64,000 bases of DNA from Lithobates sylvaticus (Eukaryota > Chordata > Amphibia > Anura > Ranidae), in assembly GCA_028564925.1 (NCBI GenBank), contig CM053030.1:371716945-371780944 (forward strand), in the 5' to 3' direction. Numbering within the stretch: position 1 is the first letter of the stretch; every line of letters starts with the position of its first letter. The translations under genes and the position numbers were made by a program. Positions 34,498 through 44,823 of this stretch are shown piece after piece. Under the pieces are notes generated by a model. The model saw only the letters and a list, made by a program, of their open reading frames with translations, was not told the DNA's origin and did no database searches.

Positions 34498-35589
34498 TTA
34501 GCTAGAATGGAAACAAAATGCCCCCTCCAAAGTAGAGAGCAGCCAACAATCTGCACTGTATTAAGGTGATAGAGCTACGTGAAGACATATCAGCATCCAG
34601 CACACTTCTGGGTGTGTCATACACTCGTTCCTAAAGATACTTCAAACAGTTGTATCTCTGCAATACAGCACAGACCAGCGGCACAGGTAATGGGAAATTT
34701 AATTAAAAACACTTTTTTTCACAGGGGGCATTTTCATTTTTATCTTTGTTCTACAGACAAGGTCACTTTAAATGCATTTTTACATATAACAAGTGACAGA
34801 TATTGACTATGTTTTCGTATTAGCTTCCTGTAATCTTCTGCATAGCCTCAAACTTCTCAAACTGAGAAGGGGAGATATATTTTTTTGCACAGTGTTGCTT
34901 TGTGATTCAGTCTCCACATTTGTAGCCTTCTTTAGTGGCTCTGAGACTGCTGGGGACACCAAAAGATCAATATGTGTGTGAAGTATCTCAGTCCAAAGTA
35001 CTAACATCCCGCTGTTATACTTTGTAAGTGGCAGTTTTTTTTTTTTTTTTTTATTGCAGAAGAGACATGCGCCGTCTCTTTTGTCATAAAATACACTTAC
35101 CTGCTTGTTTGCAGCATCCCCAAGCATTTAAACTTCAGTTAGTAGTGGCTGGTCCGATCCCTGTATGCCGGATTGATGGCCTTCTGCGCATGCGTAAGAG
35201 TGAAGTCGTGGCCAAAAAACAGCAGAAGATTCCAGGGCCGGTAAGGGACAGAACCATTGGAGTAAAGGTGGGTATAAACTGCCTTCAGTTCTGTTTTAAA
35301 TCAATTCTCAAATTTTTTTTTTTAGAAATAAACCAAAGGACACGTAAAAAAATGTTTCTGCTAGCTCTACTTCCTCTACAAGACCTGCCCGCACCTGTGT
35401 CTCAGACTGCTACTGAACTTCACTCAGCAGCTTTTAAGTTGTGCCCAAAGCCTGCCTCCGAGGCCTAGCGCCCAGAGCCAGTGTCTTTTGTAACTGAGCC
35501 AGCCCCATCAGATTCCAGGTTTGTCTCTTCTGAGATTGGGTCTGCCTTTCTGAGTCTCATGCGAGAGTAGGACTAGCAAAAAATCAACC
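34498..35589. other. Unrecognised; open frame 35028-35468
   Basis: A 146-codon plus-strand frame at 35028-35468 has no domain I recognise and starts inside a T run. It lies directly upstream of the acidic-repeat array. It may be part of the same unknown sequence, but I cannot show that. Confidence 0.25.
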
Positions 35590-36160
35590 GTGCCTCACAC
35601 TGGTACTGTCTCAGACAAGTGTGGCACTGGCAAGGTCTCAAGCAAGAGTGTTAGGTCAGTCTCAAGTTCAGGCACAACAATTTCATTAACAGAAGACTGC
35701 CTCCAATACAGAAAAGCAAGTGTCTTTGGTAGAACAGGCCATCTCATATTTAGAAGAGGCAGACTCAGACCCAGAAGAGGCAGACTCAGACCCAGAAGAG
35801 GAAGACTCAGACCCAGAAGAGGAAGACTCAGACCCAGAAGAGGAAGACTCAGACCCAGAAGAGGAAGACTCAGACCCAGAAGAGGAAGACTCAGACCCAG
35901 AAGAGGCAGACTCAGACCCAGAAGAGGCAGACTCAGACCCAGAAAAGGCAGACTCAGACCCAGACGAGGTGGACCGAGACGAGGTGGACCCAGATACGGC
36001 AGACTCAGACAAGGCAGACTCAGACAAGGCAGACTCAGACAAGGCAGACTCAGACAAGGCAGACTCAGAGTTTGTCTGGGTCTGAGTCTGCCTCTTCTGG
36101 GTCTGAGTCAGACTCAGAAAAAGGAGAACTATCTGAGGTGGACTCAGACCCAGCAGAAAA
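35590..36160 (+). repeat. Acidic-repeat minisatellite (21-bp and 15-bp units), left block
   Basis: A 21-bp unit, GACTCAGACCCAGAAGAGG plus two bases, is repeated about ten times at 35755-35965, followed by about five copies of a 15-bp unit (AGACTCAGACAAGGC) to 36067. In plus frame 2 (35720-36085) it encodes DSDPEEA or DSDPEEE heptads, then ADSDK pentads: a very acidic chain with many S-x-x-E casein-kinase-2-type sites. Plus frame 1 reads an Arg/Gly-rich chain (RPRRGRL) and the minus strand a Ser/Glu-rich chain, all without stops. A short inverted piece follows at 36070-36120. No known domain flanks it; whether any frame is translated is unknown. Confidence 0.8.
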
Positions 36161-36165
36161 GGCCT

Positions 36166-36295
36166 GGCTCGCAGTCTCCGCTCTAATTCATCCCAAGGGT
36201 GTTCTATCGGGTTGAGGTCAGGACACTCTGCAGACCAGTCAAGTTCCTCCACACCAGTGCACAAAGCAAGGTCCATAAAAACATGGATGAGCAAG
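36166..36295 (-). mobile_element. Tc1-type transposase fragment
   Basis: On the minus strand 130 bp encode the end of a Tc1-like catalytic domain: DLALCTGVEELDWSAECPDL followed by NPIEHPWDELERRLRARP. This SPDLNPIEH-type signature is typical of Tc1 transposases. It is cut off by L1-B on one side and by the acidic repeat on the other, so it is a truncated remnant. Confidence 0.8.
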
Positions 36296-36756
36296 TTTTT
36301 TTTTTTTTTGAATTTTTTAAATTGTATTTTTATTGAAGAGAAAAGTGAACAGGTACATCGTAACAATAGAAACCATACAATAGTTCAGGAACAAATAAAC
36401 ACATTCGTAAATGTTATTAACATTACAGAGCATTTCGTAGGCCGGGTATTGGTAAACAACCAGGAAAATAAAATAATAATATATAAGAAAGAAAAAGAAA
36501 GAAAAAAAAAAAGAAAAAAAAAAAAAAGAAAAATAAGGAAAAAGAAAACCAAATAAACACAAAGAAAACAAAGATCCAGTATTACAGTAGAATATATAGG
36601 TGTCAGGCGGGTATACCACTATATATGGTGATCATCCTAGCAATCGTTATCATTTCAAACATCAACATTGATTGCTTAGTCGGCTATATATGTGAGGGAG
36701 AGGAGGGGGCTGAGTACCGATAGAGGAGGAGGGGACGAGTGGGGGGTTCGGTAGAA

Positions 36757-39700
36757 TCAGATCTGGGGTGCGAGAGGGTCGGTCAAGGATTCCCCCTGGA
36801 GGGTGCCATATACTGAGTGATCCCAGGGGTCCCAGATCTTAGTAAACCTATCCATGGCATCCTCCTCTATCAGTGCTGTCATGTGTTCCATTCTGCGAAT
36901 TTCACTAATATTCTGTATAAATTGACTCTGTGAGGGGGGGGAAGGTGATAACCAGCATGCTGGGATGGCTCTTTTAGCTGCCAGTAGAATGTACGAGGCC
37001 AATTTGTTGGAGGCCTTACCCATACCAGGAAATGGGAGGCCTAGAAGGAGATGTACAGGATCCTGTGTGACGGTTATGTCAAAGACCTGTTGGAGTGTAG
37101 TTGAAACCATAAACCAGAAGGGTGTGATCTTTTCACACTGCCAAAAGATGTGAAAATGAGTGCCTCTGAGTTTTCCACATCTCCAGCACAGAGGAGAGAG
37201 AGAGGAGTCATATCTATGTAATATTTCAGGGGTCCTGTACCAGAAAAATAACACCTTATAAGCAGTCTCTTTTTGTGCCACACATCGAGAGATTTTGGAA
37301 GTGGATGACCAAATTTTCGCCCACTGCGTAGGTGAGAGTTGTTGCTGCAAAACTTGGGACCATTTGATCGTGTAGGAGTGGGGGTCAGTGGAAAGTGGGA
37401 GGTTTTCCTGCAGTATACGGTATATATCAGATATAAGTTGCCTTTGGTGTGGTCCTTGGGAGCATATAATCTCGAAAAGGGTGGGTTTTGACAGGGTGAG
37501 CGTTGGTGAGAGGGAGGCTAAGTAATGAGTTATTTGGAGATATGAGAATGAGAGGTGCGTAGGAATTTGGTGTTTAGTTTGGAGGTCTCTGAAGGTATGG
37601 AGTTTGCGCGTGACAGGATGTACGAAGTGTCGGAGCTGGAAAAGACCTGCGGCTGCCCACGGGAACATTCTAAAGTGGGATAGGCTATCCGGAAGGAGGG
37701 GGTTAAAAAGAACATTTGAGAGGGGGGGGCAGGGAGAGGATAGAGAAAATTTGTCACGGGAGGAGCGCCAGATTTTAAGCGAAAACAACATGGGGCCTAG
37801 ACATAGGTCTCGTAACTTGGGATCAAGGGATAGGGTAGGGGACCAAATCAAAGAGCAGGGATGGTTAGGAAACAGGGAGCCCATCTCTATCTCCACCCAC
37901 CTATTCGGGGGACGCAAACTAGACCATGCCACCATCGTACGTAGATGAGAAGCCAAGTAGTACTTATAGACGTCCGGGGCACCCATACCTCCCTGACCTT
38001 TGGGGGAGAAGATGACTGAACTGGCTACTCTGTGGGCCCCCTCCTTCCATATGAAGTTTAAGAACCATCGTTTAAGGAGCTTCAGTTGGGCTAACGGGAT
38101 AGATACTGGGAGAGTTTCAAACAGGTATAGGAGCTTTGGCATTACTGTCATCTTTAGCACATTGATCCTTCCTATCCAAGATATGGGGAGAGTGTTCCAT
38201 CTGTTGAGCATTTGTTTGATGGACGTGAACATGGGGATGTAGTTAGCTGAGTAGAGGGTAGGATAGGACGGCGTAATTTGAATTCCCAGGTACTTGAGAG
38301 AGGAGGTGCACCATCGATATGGGTATGAGTTCTTGAGAGAAGTGAGGACCTCGGGGGGGAACATGTAGGGGAAGTGCCTCTGTCTTCGATGTATTTATTT
38401 TGTACCCCGATAGGGAGCTAAATTGGGCGAGGAGGGCGTGAAGGGACGGGAGAGTGGTGTGGAGGTTAGTTAGTGTCAGAAGGACGTCGTCAGCGAAAAG
38501 TGATAACTTATATTCTCTCTGTCTCATGGGAACCCCATGTATGTCAGGGTGAGATCTAATGGCTTCAGCCAATGGCTCAAGACACAGGATAAAAAGAAGG
38601 GGAGAAAGGGGGCAACCCTGCCTTGTGCCATTAGTCATAGGGAAAGGACTGGATGTGAAGGAGGACAATTGGACTTGGGAAGAGGGGTAAGAGTAGAGGG
38701 TATGTAGGGCGGATATAAAGGGACCTTTAATGCCAAATTTACTGAGGGTTGCGAACATATAGGGCCAACTTAATCTGTCAAAGGCCTTTTGGGCGTCGAG
38801 GCTTAGAATCAAGGCGGGCCTTCTAACTCTGTTAATTATGTCGATGAGGTCGATGGTTCGTCTGGTGTTATCCCCAGCATGTCTGGAGGGGACAAACCCC
38901 ACTTGGTCTTTGTCTATTAGTTTCGTCAGGAATTGGGATAGGCGGTTGGCTAAAATTTTGGTAAACAGTTTATAGTCGGAATTCAGGAGTGCAATTGGTC
39001 TGTAGTTGTCAGGTAGGGAGGGATCTTTGTCTGATTTAGGTATTACTGTAATGTAGGAGTGTAGGAAGTGTCGGTGGGGGTAGTGTCCCTGGAGGAGTGA
39101 GTTATAAAGATCTGTCAAATAGGGTGAGAGGACCGGGAGAAATGTTTTGTAGTAGGAGTATGGGAGGCCATCTGGACCCGGGGATTTGTGAGCTGGGAGG
39201 GTTTTGACGGTGGAGGCAATTTCTTCTGCATTAATGGGGTTATTTAAAATTTGTATATCAGTTTCCTTAAGGGAGGGGAGTTGGAGGTCGGCCATAAATG
39301 TGTCAAAGGCTGATTGATCAAATGATGGGTGTTGATCAGGAGTAAGGCAGTTGTAGAGTTTATTATAGAAATCGCCGAATACTTGGGTCATCGTTTGGGG
39401 GCAGTGGGTAGGGGTCCCGTCCGCGCGTTTTAGATGGTCAGGGAAGGATAGATGTGGTCTAGGGTTGAGTCTAGAGACCAACATCCTGTGGGGTTTATTG
39501 GAAAATTCATAGAATTTTTGTTTTGCCCAGAGTAAGGATTTATCGATTTTAGACTTATCTAGGGACTTTATACGGTTGCGGAGAGAGGTGACCGTGCGCA
39601 GCTGGTCGATCGAGGGAGCTGTAATCAAAGAGCGTTCAGCTTTTGCTAAATCTGAGATAAGCGAGGACCTTAAAGAAGCTGAATCCCTCTTCCTCTGGGA

Positions 39701-40613
39701 GCCTAAAGAGATGCATTGTCCTCTAAAAAAAGCTTTGTGGGCTTCCCACAAGACCGACGGGCTGGACACGGAACCTGTATTTGTTTGGAAATATTCTGTT
39801 AGGGCTTCAAGGAGTTTAGTTTTAGTTGCGGGCTGTTTCAATAGGGATTCATTAAGCCTCCAATGACAATTCTTGGGGAATGCTTTGGAGAGACATAGAT
39901 CTAATGAAAGGGGGGCATGGTCCGACCAGGTGATAGGCCCTAGATCGGAACCCACCGAGTGAGAGAGCAGTGGGGCGGATATCAGGAAGTAATCTATCCT
40001 AGAAAACATTTTGTGGGGGGGGGGAGTAAAATGAATATTGTCTGCCTGTGGGATGTTTGACACGCCAAACATCAAACAGGCGCTGTTTCTGGATCAGTTT
40101 ACGAAATGAATTAGCCAAAGATCGTGGGGCAGAAGAGGGCACGGAGTGGAACAGGGATTTTTTATCTCTTGTGGGCGAGAGAACAGCGTTAAAATCTCCA
40201 CCTATTACCATGAAGGGATGTAATACATTTTGCAGCCTATCAAATGTCTCATTCAAAAATTTAACTTGACCCGTGTTAGGGGCATAGACGTTCATAATCG
40301 TTATAGGATTGGTAAGGTAAGTACCCTCCAGAATTATATAACGACCATGAGGGTCCAATTCAGTAGACTTAATCTGGAGGGGACAGGAGCGTTTGATCAG
40401 AACCGCCACTCCCGCCTTTCCAGATGGGTCGGAGGCCAGAAATGACACTGGGAAGTGTCTGGAAGCAAATTTCAGGGATCCCCCGGAGCGGAAGTGCGTC
40501 TCCTGAACCAGGATTACATCCGCTCCGGAAGCCCTGAATTCCTTCAAGGCCAACCATCTTTTTTGGATGGAATTCAAACCTTTTACATTATAGGTCAATA
40601 GTTTCAAAGCCAT
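36757..40613 (-). pseudogene. L1-B ORF2: endonuclease and reverse transcriptase
   Basis: About 1,286 codons. The endonuclease spans 40613 to about 39900 with VQETHF, GGDFNAV and WSDHAPL. The reverse transcriptase has KSPGPDGLP, GTRQGCPLSPL and the catalytic SLFADDV (Phe replaces the usual Tyr, which the family tolerates). The C-terminus carries the cysteine motif C-x2-C-x8-H-x4-C (CWRC...HIFWQC). The frame changes at the G run 40015-40024 and at the G run 38353-38359; no other stop is evident between 40613 and 36757. Function is as for L1-A: nicking and target-primed reverse transcription. Confidence 0.88.
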
Positions 40614-41053
40614 AAATACACATCATGAGCTAGCTGTGGAGTATTCAAAACCCTGGGTACTAACCCAGCTGCATATACATTTTTGAATAGCCATACGTCA
40701 GAGCCTAGTCTGACCGTATAATACCCGTTGGTGGGATGATCAGTGGTATAAAAGAAAAAAAACAGACAAAAAAAAAAGTAGTGGTAACTGTAGTGATAAA
40801 GAGATATCATCATCATGAAAAAAAACAAAATAAAACAACCTGGCCGGATCTGTCCTGGTGAGATCCAAAATAAAGGACTAGATGAGCTGGGTGGCTTGAA
40901 AACAAGAAGACCTACAAGGTCTAGAAATACAAAAATAAAATAAAAACTGAAGATATCAAAACTAACAAAAAATAGGCCTGGGTAGTATGTACTACTCAGG
41001 GGTCCTCGACCTCGGTCTGAGGAACTGGAGGGGAGCAAGGCAGTCTCCAACAT
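40604..41053 (-). other. Open frame in the L1-B inter-ORF spacer
   Basis: An uninterrupted frame of 149 codons ends 10 bp inside ORF2: the ORF2 start and this frame's stop overlap as ATGGCTTTGA. The predicted chain is rich in Phe, Tyr and Ser with hydrophobic stretches and has no known domain. The spacer of L1-A has no equivalent frame at this position. It could serve to bring ribosomes to the ORF2 start, or it could be chance. Confidence 0.35.
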
Positions 41054-41358
41054 GGTGAGGAACCTGTGGCTACCCGCCGCAGCAGTCCACTGGAGCCGTA
41101 GGCGAATGAGACTCTTTCGGTGTCAGGTTAGTGTTCGTCATGGACTGTAATTATGCCAGTCTGGTAGGTGTCTGCTTAAAAGAACGAAAGCAGCAGCGAA
41201 ACAAAATGGGGGGGGAAAAGAAAAAAAAAAAAGGCAAAGGGAACAAAAACTTAGAGGGGACCAACATACCCCCGGTGAGCTCCCTCGGGGGGTTTCAGGT
41301 GTCGAGATCCCAGCCGGGAAAACGAAGAGGTGAATGTGTAGGGACCACCGGAGCTGGA

Positions 41359-42477
41359 TCAGGTGGGGAATCTTGGCCGCTGCGAGCGTTGAGGTGTAGA
41401 GTTGGCCTTCGATCCTTTTCCTCTCACTGGGGTCCAGATCTTGGGCGGTGCTGAGAGTGGTCTCGGAGTGGTTGGGATAGCTTGATCCATCTCTGGTGGA
41501 AGTGGAGGGAGGCCCAGGCGTTTGATAAATGCATCCCCCTCCTGGGGGTCTCGGAGGATGTGTTGAACCCCATCTTGTGTAACATTAAGGCGAAAAGGAA
41601 AGCCCCAGTAATATGGGATCTTGTGTAGTTGCAGATGAGAGGTGATGGGCCTCAGGGAACGTCGTTTAGCCAATGTAATCGGTGAGAGGTCGCTGAAGAG
41701 CTGAATCTTGTCCCCTTTGTAATCAATGCCAGATCGGTTGCGTGTGGCCCTGGTCAGGGTCTCCTTGCTTTCATAGTAGTGGAAGCGTACCACTATGTCA
41801 CGAGGTCTGGCCCCCGCTGGGGGTTTGGGGGCCAGAGATCTGTGTGCACGATCTAGGCGCCAGTCAATGTCCACAATTTCAGGGGCCAGAGCGTTGAAAA
41901 GACCTAGTAAATAGGGCCTGATGTTGTTGTCTGCAATAGATTCTGGAACTCCGCGGACCCTAAGGTTCTGGCGGCGTTCCCTATTCTCAAGGTCCTCCTG
42001 TTGGAGTTGTAGTTGGGACACTGAGTTCTTGAGGAGAGCATTCTCCTCCTCAAGAACCTGCATATAGTGCAAAGTCTCGTCAAATTTGGCTTCTATGGTG
42101 GCTGTGCGTTCACCCAGGGCGTCTATTTCTCCCCTAAGCTCTCTGGAGATTCTCCCCATTTCCTGGGCTATGTCCCTGGTTACCTGCTGGGCCAAGGCCT
42201 GGAGCTTGAGGTCCATCATCTCTGGGGTCAGGGTCGTTTGAGAAGGTACATCGGGGTGAGGAGGAGAGGGCTGCTGCGAGCCGTCTTCATTCATCAGTGT
42301 GCTGACGTAGTCTTCCGGATCTCCGTGTGAAATCGAGACCGGGGATGTCGGCCTAGTTAGGAAGCGGTCCATGCTGGTCGGAGGCCGCGGGCGTTTTATG
42401 GCTCTATAGTGCTCTCGTTGGTCTCCGATTTTCCCCATACAGTGACTGGGGGGAGTCTGGGGGTCGTGGAGAGTCAC
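41359..42477 (-). CDS. L1-B ORF1 protein (RNA-binding chaperone)
   Basis: An intact frame of 372 codons; Met14 (MGKIGDQREH, at 42438) is an alternative start. It has a basic, proline-rich N-terminus, a coiled coil at about 85-165 (IAQEMGRISRELRGEIDAL), an RRM at about 172-250 opening with NRERRQNLRVRGVPE, and a C-terminal domain at about 258-320 (SPITLAKRRSL, YWGFPFRL). The domain order matches L1-A ORF1 but sequence identity is modest, so the two L1s belong to different lineages. The product packages L1 RNA in cytoplasmic particles. Confidence 0.9.
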   Translation of the reverse strand: MTLHDPQTPPSHCMGKIGDQREHYRAIKRPRPPTSMDRFLTRPTSPVSISHGDPEDYVSTLMNEDGSQQPSPPHPDVPSQTTLTPEMMDLKLQALAQQVTRDIAQEMGRISRELRGEIDALGERTATIEAKFDETLHYMQVLEEENALLKNSVSQLQLQQEDLENRERRQNLRVRGVPESIADNNIRPYLLGLFNALAPEIVDIDWRLDRAHRSLAPKPPAGARPRDIVVRFHYYESKETLTRATRNRSGIDYKGDKIQLFSDLSPITLAKRRSLRPITSHLQLHKIPYYWGFPFRLNVTQDGVQHILRDPQEGDAFIKRLGLPPLPPEMDQAIPTTPRPLSAPPKIWTPVRGKGSKANSTPQRSQRPRFPT

Positions 42478-42554
42478 CTCCGGAGCTTTTGATGGCTAGT
42501 GATGCTGTGCGGAGGCCGTGGATCACCGGGCGGGAGCGGAGCTCAGGAGTCACA

Positions 42555-42588
42555 CGTCCGCCATCTCGGAAAGCCGCGCATGCGCCCC
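42555..42588 (-). promoter_or_regulatory. L1-B 5' end with NRF1-type and YY1-type sites
   Basis: On the minus strand the first bases read GCGCATGCGC (42576-42585, NRF1 core), followed closely by GAGATGGCGGACG (about 42556-42568), which resembles the YY1 consensus. Human L1 also carries a YY1 site near its start. Actual binding is inference. Confidence 0.5.
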
Positions 42589-42723
42589 TAAATGTATTTT
42601 TTTAAGGATTTATTGTTTCATTTGTTGATGGCACCTTTAAAATCACATGGTATTCTTTTTCACGGATATGGTGCTCTTCATCTCCATGTGTATCAGTGTT
42701 TTTCTCTTGGTTCTATCATTAGA

Positions 42724-42903
42724 CTCACAAGTGGCAGACTCAGACCCAGAAGAGGGGGGCTCAGACCCAGAAGAGGGGGACTCAGACCCAGAAGAGGGGG
42801 ACTCAGACCCAGAAAAGGTGGCTCAGACCCAGAAGAACAAAGCTCAGACCCAGAAGAAAAAAGCTCAGACCCAGAAGAAGGCGGTTTAGACCCAGAAGAG
42901 GAT
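42724..42903 (+). repeat. Acidic-repeat minisatellite, right block
   Basis: The same GACTCAGACCCAGAAGAGG unit as at 35.7 kb resumes 140 bp beyond the 5' end of L1-B, with about nine degenerate units. The plus strand reads DSDPEEGD-type heptads, then changes phase. The open frame 42592-43032 continues past the repeat into DSESEETNLEFEGTG, again acidic. Together with the left block this suggests that L1-B landed within one larger repeat-bearing sequence. Confidence 0.75.
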
Positions 42904-43060
42904 TCAGAATCAGAAGAGACAAATCTGGAATTTGAGGGGACTGGCTCTTTCAGAAAAGAGGTTGGCTTGGGGGGAAGGGCTTCAGAGGCAAACTCAGGGT
43001 ACTGGACAGTCTTGTGGAGGAATCAGAGCTAGTAGAGAGTATTTCTTCTTGCTCCTAGTT

Positions 43061-43519
43061 TTAATTTGTTTTCCAAAATAGTTTTTTTAAAGGTTTATGA
43101 CTCTGGACTAAGATAATTGGCATATTTATTAGTCTTTTGACATTCTCATCAGTCTCAAAGTCACTAGAGAAAATGATAGAATCAGAAAGCAATAATTCAG
43201 AGTTTGAATCCACAAGTGAGTGAGATTTCAAAGGACATGGGTACCTGGTACTGGGATGCCAAATTCTGTCATTCACGGTCTCAACCTCAGAAGAATCAAT
43301 CCATTCCAATCCTTCTCCCTGACACTTAGCAAAGTAAACAGATGGTCTGGGCTGAACATGAGCTGTTGTTACGGGAAACCAGGGTTGTACACCCACTTTA
43401 GAATCAGGTTTACCAATAGGTTTAACAGCCTGGGGTGATGCCTCAAAATAGGAAGAATGTTGCTTCGGAGCATAAAAAGCTGCAGAGATGTCAAAGTGTA
43501 AGGTTGGAGAAATTTGCAT
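43061..43519 (-). other. Unidentified 152-codon open frame
   Basis: A minus-strand frame without stops. It is rich in Ser, Pro, Asp and Val (for example SSEVETVNDRIWHP and SDSIIFSSDFETDENV). I do not recognise a domain. It lies next to the right acidic-repeat block, on the opposite strand to the acidic reading. It could be a fragment of an unknown element's protein or a chance frame. Confidence 0.25.
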
Positions 43520-43619
43520 GCCTCCCTTAACACAGGATAGGAATTAAATAAGCTCTTTAGGATCATCACACTGACAGCTGTTGCAATCTAGCATATTCTC
43601 TTTGCACTAAAAAAAACCC

Positions 43620-44029
43620 TTTAGGCTACTTTCACACTGATGCAGTTTTCAGGCGGTTTAGCGCTAAAAATAGCGCATGCAAAGCGCCTGAAAACTGCCT
43701 CCCTTGCCACCCCAGTGTGAAAGCCTGAGTGCTTTCACACTGGGGCGGTGCACTTGCGGGACGGGAAAAAAAGTCCTGCAAGCAGCATCTTTGGGGCGGT
43801 GTAGAAATGCTGTATGCATCGCCCCTGCCCATTGGAATGAACCGGCAGCACTTCCGAAGTGCCTGAAAAGCGTTTCGGAAGCGCCACAACACAGACAGTT
43901 TTAGCTCTTTCTTCAGGGGTTAAAAGTGCCCCGTTAGAGGCCAAAAAAGCAGCTAAAACAACACTAAAGCGCCACTAAAACGAGCTGCAGTTTACCACCA
44001 ATACGGCCACAGTGTCAAAGCAGCCTTAA
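43620..44029. mobile_element. TTAA-type MITE
   Basis: Left end TTTAGGCTACTTTCACACTG, right end CAGTGTCAAAGCAGCCTTAA. The inverted repeats are about 18 bp with three to four mismatches. Interior blocks (GCGCCTGAAAACTGC, CACCCCAGTGTGAAAGC) repeat in both orientations. The right TTAA (44026-44029) is shared with the next element. Confidence 0.7.
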
Positions 44030-44332
44030 AGTAGTACTATCCGCTCAGCAGTTTTAGCTTACCCATTGAGCACAATAAAATAAATATTGCAGGTTGGCTA
44101 TTGGTTAATATTTTTACTTCAGCGCTTGATGTTCACAACTTTCAATGCTGCTTGCTCCTGCTCTCTCAGTGTTGCTTCTCTAAATATCTAGTTTTCACAG
44201 GAAAGACTGGATAGTGCAGTGTCTGTTAACTTTGAGAAGGGAGGGTGAGGAAGGAGAAGGAGTGTCTAACCAGTAAGTGATTAAATCAGCTGCTTAAAGT
44301 GCTTTACAACTGGGGGTTTAATATCACTTTAC
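44026..44332. mobile_element. TTAA-type MITE abutting the previous one
   Basis: Left end TTAAAGTAGTACTATCC, right end GGTTTAATATCACTTTAC. Its ends match those of 10645-11162. The left TTAA is also the right TTAA of the preceding element, so one inserted at the border of the other. Confidence 0.65.
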
Positions 44333-44823
44333 GAAAGATGCAATCTGACATAACCAGGTTGCCAAGGTGAACTTCAGGATGAGCGGTTCTTTTTATTTTT
44401 TTTTGTATTGTTTTTATTGAGAACGTTTTTACAATGCAAATCAGAATACAAAGGTGTATAAAGGGAGGAGTAAACTCCATAAGGCAGGTCAATAGAGTCA
44501 TTATATTATAACAGACAAATGCAGGGAGTAATCCCATTATACTAATAATATAGAAATCAAAATAACACAGTTAAATAATAACAAGGAAAAACATAAATCT
44601 AAAAGTAAAATACTGTGGGAGTCGATATGAATATACAGTAAAGGTAGTATGAGATGGACATTGGAAAGTTAATAATTAGATAGGAAAAATCTATTGTGAT
44701 GAGCTATAGTTATCAGTACAAGTAGAGCAAGTATATTAATGGTCTATATTAAGCCATTCCCTTCATATCTTCCACTGTTCGTCAAATTTCTTCTTGGTAC
44801 TATAATTGGTGGCAATTAGGGAT

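Larger units (their letters stand above)
36296..42588 (-). mobile_element. Nearly full-length L1 (L1-B)
   Basis: This is a 6.3-kb L1-clade element. It runs on the minus strand from a 5' end at about 42588 (GGCGCATGCGCGGC) through ORF1 (41359-42477), a spacer of about 745 bp and ORF2 (36757-40613), to an AATAAA at about 36335 and a 14-base tail at 36296-36309. It differs clearly from L1-A in sequence but shares its layout and 5' motif. I could not find a target-site duplication: the flanks read ATGGATGAGCAAG and CTAAATGTATTT. ORF2 changes frame only at a 10-G and a 7-G run. Confidence 0.88.

Noticed and set aside
35028-35468. 146-codon plus-strand frame as a gene
   Set aside because: Starts in a T run, no recognisable domain, and includes MITE-style sequence; kept only as context for the acidic repeat.
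36480-36560. Lys-rich frame in A-rich DNA near the L1-B 3' end
   Set aside because: It is the 3' untranslated, A-rich part of L1-B read on the opposite strand.
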